Shown: positions 59,072 through 64,000 of the stretch, piece by piece
Layout of the letters: the number at the start of each line of letters is the position of its first letter
Numbering within the stretch: the first letter of the stretch is position 1
NCBI GenBank assembly: GCA_951799425.1
Contig: OX637395.1
Location: forward strand, 17,904,951 to 17,968,950
From: Ilex aquifolium
Taxonomy: Eukaryota; Streptophyta; Magnoliopsida; Aquifoliales; Aquifoliaceae
Direction of reading: 5' to 3'
DNA: 64,000 bases
The notes under the pieces: generated by a model
What the model was told of the DNA's origin: nothing
The model's database searches: none
Seen by the model: the letters and a program-made list of their open reading frames with translations, nothing else
Translations under genes and position numbers: made by a program

Positions 59072-61310
59072 TGTGAAACCCGGGTAAATTTGAATTTTTG
59101 TGAATAAGGGCAAAATGGTCATTTGCCATCCTAATGCTTATTTGAAATACTCATACTCTAGACCTCGGATGAGGAAACAAAGTTCGCCGTTGGATTCGTA
59201 TCGCGGAATCTAGTCACCCTGTCAAATTTCGTCGAATTCTGAGATAGTCAGATTTTTGCACGTCGTTCGAGGCGACTGTATGGCGAATGACATTTTAAAA
59301 GTCCCCAATAATGGATTTTATAAAATTTCCTTAAAATTAAGTTAAAGTTCAAATAAAATTAATTTGAACTTAATCCGAGGTATAATAAATCGTTTCGGGA
59401 CGAAAAACGGACCCGAAAGTCAAAAATATGCGGTGCGATGTGGACCACACATTTTTGCCTATATATACCCTCTTAAATCAGCTTTTTGGGACACAAAAAT
59501 ATCTCTTCTTAGCTGCAAGCAGCCGGCCAAGACCAAAGAGAAAGAAAAAAAAATTCTTCAACCTTCCCGCTCGGATTCCGGGAGTTCTGTCGGTCGGAAT
59601 CCGTCGATCCAAGAGGCAAAGTTCATCTCCTCGACGAGGGCTACGCGTACGTACCAAGAACGAGGGATTTCACCGAATATTCAAATGGAGTCTTTGGAGA
59701 AATCAAGGATTTTGGGGTTTTTGTTGGTGTTCTTGAGGTGTTCTTGAAGCTTTGAAGCTCTAGTCTTCATCTCACGCTTCAAAAGGTAGGGGTTTCCTAC
59801 TTGGGTTGATTCCTAGTCTAGAATGTTTCTAGGAAATGCTTGGGTTATGTATGCATATATATATGATCTATACATATGTCTATGGTTATGGAAGTGGAAG
59901 AGTGAGCCTAGAAATGGCTTAGGCTAGCTTCTAGCTTGATTTTGATATATGGGAGTTACATGTGATTGTTCTTGTAACTTAGGGAAATTTGAGGCATGCT
60001 ATGTGATTTATAAGTTGTGCCTTGAAGGTGTTTGATAAAATGCCTTGCAAGATTTAAATGGTTGTTTGATGCCATTGGAATAACATGTTTGAATATGTTG
60101 TTCATATGTTGAGCATGATGAATTATGAAATTTATATACATGTGATATAAAGTTTCATGGAATATGATGATATATGGTTTGTATTGCTCATATGACATCA
60201 ATTGCATATTGGGCATGGTCATGACATCACATTCATGGGTGTAAGTCATGGGTGTGTGTGTGTATAGTTAATCAAATGCCACTCTTGGTATTTGACAAGG
60301 GACTCGGAAGGAAGGGATCGAAGATCCCGTTTAGTCGCATAATTGCATGAGAGATAAATTGGGTCGGGGTTAGCAAGAAGGGCTAGAATATCCCTCGGGT
60401 GAAAGACTCGTTGATAGGATTCGCACTCCGTTGGTGTAAAATGCCATAAAGTGTGTCGGTATACGCGGAACCGTGGGTTGAAGTCCTGAAATTCCGTGTC
60501 GGTTGGGTGCCGTTGGTGTAAGTCCATGAATGCCCACCCCAAGAAAGACCCTAGCTTTGTAAAATGTCATTGATGTGTAACATAAATGACGGATTCACAC
60601 ATTGGCACTTGCGTGTGTTGGGGAGCCAAGAAGGGCTCGGATTGAGTGCATGAATGAGTCTCACCTCGTTGCATGACATGTCATGAAAAATTCCATATCT
60701 GAGTTGCATAAACATGATTAGAATTGTTGTGAATAATTGAGTATTGCATATGAGCATTCCATGTGCATCTAGGTGGGGAGTAGCCTCTGTAGGGAATTTT
60801 CTACTAAGCGAGGCTCACCCTATACGGGAAACAATTTCAGGTGTGGGGTTTGCACCGGCGGATGGCTCCCATGTAGAGCATCAAGGGTGAAGGAGGCCGA
60901 CCTGTGGTCTTAGTGCATGATTTTGTAAACCTTTTGATTAACATGGTTTTGACTTGTAAAGTTTTCATGAATAAATGTAATAGAACTTATATGGGTTATT
61001 GTTAAACTAACCTTGCATGTTTTGATATAAGTATTGATAAATGGACCCAGTGCGGTCAAGTTTTACTTATAAATGGACCATGTGTGGTCATTGTGTTATA
61101 TTGGGCCTCGGATGGGTCATGTTAATGTATACTGCACAGGTTGTGTTTTGGGTAGAGCTCCCCGTACAAAGGAGACTCTGTCCGAATTTCGTTAAAATTA
61201 AGGACCCCGGAAAATGGGGCATAACGGTGTGATATCGAATTACTCGGTATCTACGGGTATTCCGCGGGTTGATGGGTAATCAACGGACCCCCGGATTTAG
61301 GGGCGTCACA
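59072..61310 (+). repeat. Element E 3' LTR (2239 bp)
   Basis: Collinear with 49893-52122. A small indel near 59708-59720 and scattered transitions are the visible differences. Ends GGGGCGTCACA, followed by TSD ATGCA. Confidence 0.95.
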
Positions 61311-62079
61311 ATGCAACTTCAACCCGAGTCCTCACCGACTCCCACAACACAATGCAATGCACTCGTGAAATGAACCGTCATTTGACGAAAAATCCATCCA
61401 ATGATCGTTTGGAATAAAAGTTGTTTCATTATAAAACCAATCATTGATGGGTGTTACTCATTGAATGAGTATTTTATAAATTAAAATCTTGTGTCTTGTT
61501 GGACAACGGATTTTGGATTTTATACCGCCGGTTCCGTATACCATATTACACTTTTCTAGAATTTCACCACAGGGGAGTGTATAACCAAATCGTCGGGTCT
61601 TGCACTCGAGGGGGGGGATCTACCCCTTCTTGCTATACTCGACACAAGTTTTCCATGCAACATGCGGCTCAATGGGATCTTCGATCCGACTTTACCGATT
61701 CCACATATCAATCACCAAGAATGGTGTTTGATTAACCATGTATTCACACACCCACACTCATGACTTATGCCCATGAATGTGATGCCAATTCCATGTCCAT
61801 ATTGGAATGCATGCCAAATGAACAATTTCTACATATCCAAGTATACCATGGCAATTTATATCATATGTATATGATTTCATTTAACCACATCATTCAAGCA
61901 TGTTATAGTATAACCACATGCAATTAACACACTTAATCACAAAGGCACAATATAACACAAAACAACCCATGAAATAGCCCACACAACGGCCCTTATATAA
62001 GCCACAAAATAGCTCTTATATAAGCCACCAAAACAACCGCTATATAGGCCATAAAAAAGTCCAAAAATAGCCCCTTATT

Positions 62080-62400
62080 AGTGCACAAAAATAGTCCACA
62101 TTTCGGCACAAAAATAGTCCACATTTGGGCACAAAAATAGTCCACATTTGGACACAAAAACAGTCCACATTTGGGCACCAAAAACAGTCCATTTATAGTC
62201 CATTTGGACAACCATTGGACAGCCCATATACAAGACACATTCACCCACTAAAAACAGTCTATTTTCAGTCCATTTGGACAACCTTTGGACAGCCCACATG
62301 CAAGACACATTCACCCACTAAAAACAGTCCATTTTCAGTCCATTTGGACAACCCTTGGACAGCCCACATGCAAGCACATAACCACCCCTTAAAACAGCCC
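62080..62400. repeat. Two-tier tandem repeat inside family-A LTR
   Basis: First a unit of about 23 bp (GGCACAAAAATAGTCCACAT, some four to five copies, about 62080-62185). Then a unit of about 85 bp, two and a half copies (62190-62385), built around CAGTCCATTTGGACAACC, TTGGACAGCCCA and ACACATTCACCCACTAAAA. TCCATTTGGA is itself an imperfect palindrome. Element E's LTRs lack this array. Confidence 0.85.
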
Positions 62401-63132
62401 AAAAGGATATGAATAAACCAAAGTAGGAAGAACCCTACCTCTTGTAGCGTGGAGGAAGTGATAGAACTTCCAAAATTACCAACCACAGCCCAAGAACTTG
62501 ATTTCTTCAAAATCTCCCCTTGGAATCTTCAGTGAAATCTCTCGTTCTTGGTACGTAGACGTAGCCCTCGTCGAGGAGATCGACTTTGATTCTTGGTTCG
62601 AAGAATTTCGACCGACGGAACTCCGTAGATCTGAGAAACAAGTTTGGATTTCTCTCCTCCTCCCCACGTTTTTCAGCCAACAAACTCACTAGTTTCAGCT
62701 GAAGAATCTCTGAAAAAATCAGATATTTTTCGATATTTATAGCCTTAGATTGTGAGGTCCACATCGCACCGCTCGTTTACTACTTTCGGGTCCGTTTTTC
62801 GCCTCGAAACGATTCATTACATCCCGGTTTAAGTTCAAATTAATTTAATTTGAAATTTAATCCAATTATAAGGAAATTATATAAAATATATTTATGGGGA
62901 CCTTTAAAATGTCATTTGCCACGCAGTCGCCTCGAACGACGTGCAAAAATCTGACTATCTCGGAATTCAACGAAATTTGACAGGGTGACTCGATTTCACG
63001 ATACGAATCCAATGGCGAACTCCGTTTCCTCATCCGAGGTCTAGAGCATGAGTATCTCAAATACGCATTAGGATGGCAAATGACCATTTTGCCCTTATTC
63101 ACAAAAAGTTCAAATTTACTTGTGTTTTTACA

Positions 63133-64000
63133 TTGGCACCCCTACAATCCGAAAATACACCAAACATATTTTTTGGCACACCCGATGGGACCATCGAAGT
63201 GACAGCATGGCGAACACTTGAGGTAAGACCAAAATTGGCTCATTTGAAGTGCCTCTAGCGCACAAAGTTATGGAGGAAAGCAAGCATGGCATTCTTAACT
63301 TGCAGGAAGAATTGCCTCTATTCGGGGGGGAGAGGCAAGAGAATCATGAATCTAACTCAGAGTCGGAGGCCTCCATCAAGGCTATTTCAGAGGAAGTCTC
63401 ACAACAAGTCTCTGGTTTTATCCAAGGCTTGGGGGACTTGATCAGAGAAGAATTCGGCCGCACCAAACAAGGACTAGAATGGCTAGCAGACAGTCTAATC
63501 CATCTAGGGGATATGAGACAACCATTGTTTCCCACTGTGCAAGCGGCTCTAGTCGAAGCACCATAGCCAATGCTTCCACCGTATGTTCCACCTTAGAGGG
63601 CACAACAAGCCAAGAATGGCCTCAGGGGCAACAACAATTCTCTTTTTCAAGAGGAAATGGCCCCCAATCCCGAGGTTAGGGGCAAAAAAGGCAGTCGCCG
63701 ATTGTTCTTCCAGTGGCACCCCAGGTGGTAATGAATAGGGACCAACTAGATGAAACCATTTAAGAACATTTCAGCCCCCGTGATGAGAAAGGTGCTCAGG
63801 CCGATATACCACAAAACTTATCCCGACTAGGTATACAAGGAATATGAGTATCTGCGTGGGTACAAAGTTCTAGTGTTTGCTATATTCTCGGGTGAGGACG
63901 ATCAATCGATTGTGGAGCATATTGGCCTCTTTACCGTTCAGTGTGTTGAAGTCGGGGCTAACGAATTCCTGAGGCTAAGGCTGTTTGCCAATTTCTTGAC
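63133..64000 (+). pseudogene. Gypsy element F leader and gag start (runs off window)
   Basis: After TSD TTGGC the leader reads TTTTTGGCACACCCGATGGG, a phrase common before gag in one group of plant gypsy elements. A frame at 63249-63566 (…DLIREEFGRTKQGLEWLADSL…) is the gag N-terminal helical region. After stops and a frame shift comes YLRGYKVLVFAIFSGEDDQSIVEHIGLFTVQC near 63850-63945, a well-conserved capsid-like gag block that continues to the window edge. Several stops (63566, near 63600 and 63728) show decay. The upstream part of the element lies at 48446-49227. Confidence 0.8.

Larger units (their letters stand above)
49893..61310 (+). mobile_element. Full-length gypsy (chromovirus, Tekay/Del-like) element E, 11.4 kb
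   Basis: The 5' LTR is 49893-52122 (2230 bp) and the 3' LTR 59072-61310 (2239 bp). A perfect TSD ATGCA lies at 49888-49892 and 61311-61315. The order PBS, gag, protease, RT, RNase H, integrase and chromodomain-like tail is that of Ty3/gypsy chromoviruses. Long LTRs and the domain set suggest the Tekay/Del lineage (inference). LTRs differ by roughly 1-2 % by eye. Premature stops, one frame shift and a 1.9-kb insertion make it non-autonomous today. Confidence 0.95.
49233..63132 (-). mobile_element. Reverse family-A solo LTR holding element E
   Basis: The plus-strand start TATGACACCCCGAAATTC is the reverse complement of a family-A LTR end (with TG changed to TA). The other end, TTGTGTTTTTACA at 63132, is the complement of an LTR start. 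TSD TTGGC flanks both ends (49228-49232 and 63133-63137). Element E plus one TSD copy (49893-61315) interrupts it. It carries its own tandem arrays near 62080-62400. Confidence 0.88.

Noticed and set aside
62080-62400. Possible satellite or centromeric repeat
   Set aside because: Only a few copies, confined to one LTR. It is better explained as an LTR-internal tandem array.

Overview
This window is nuclear DNA from a flowering plant, probably a dicot. I infer this from an 18-exon ERD6-like sugar transporter gene with plant-type introns, from plant families of Ty1/copia and Ty3/gypsy retrotransposons primed by initiator tRNA-Met, and from many MITEs. I see only one credible host gene. Nearly everything else is transposable-element DNA in nested layers, and matching target-site duplications (TSDs) let most layers be ordered. 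I see no CRISPR array, operon, tRNA or rRNA gene.

Left block (1-19,282). An old, broken Copia element (D) holds its protease, integrase and reverse transcriptase (RT) remains at 2584-4712 and its RNase H remains at 15472-16190. It was split by Copia element C (4713-15466, TSD ACCTT). C was then hit twice by solo LTRs of one gypsy family, here called family B: 7499-10254 (TSD GGAAG) and 12979-15315 (TSD AAAGA). To the left lie two LTR pieces of a second gypsy family (family A) in opposite orientations (1-2005 and 2006-2583). To the right is a probable LTR of D that received a 1.7-kb PIF/Harbinger-like element (16989-18706) carrying an RNase H-like coding fragment and a LINE-type poly(A) tail.

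Middle block (19,283-36,329). A small non-autonomous LTR element on the minus strand (20250-21910) and MITEs precede the host gene. That gene (minus strand, ATG at 32762, stop at 23522) can be assembled into 18 exons totalling 1386 bp and encodes 461 residues. Its introns carry a LINE remnant, MITEs and a likely old solo LTR, and a 550-bp hAT-like MITE lies just upstream of the ATG. A deletion-derived Copia element (35037-36282) follows.

Right block (36,330-64,000). Gypsy element B (36330-46680, TSD ACTAC) was invaded by a reverse-oriented family-A LTR. That LTR was in turn invaded by a young Copia element, H (40272-44956, TSD GACTC), whose 170-bp LTRs look identical and whose 1086-codon pol frame is open. 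H has no gag: a GT-rich tract and a CCGGTTCAG repeat field occupy the gag position. Further right, gypsy element F (about 48,446 to beyond the window end) contains a reverse family-A solo LTR (49233-63132, TSD TTGGC), which contains a full-length family-A chromovirus-like element E (49893-61310, TSD ATGCA), which itself contains a 1.9-kb insertion.

Most unusual observations. (1) Related family-B LTRs carry different 10-bp palindrome arrays (CTACCGGTAG, GTACCGGTAC or CGTTCGAACG-like) at the same place, about 50-55 bp upstream of the TATA box, and the same motif types recur in unrelated element families. (2) The gag-less but apparently recent Copia H. All boundaries, exons and comparisons were worked out by eye; no alignment or database search was run.
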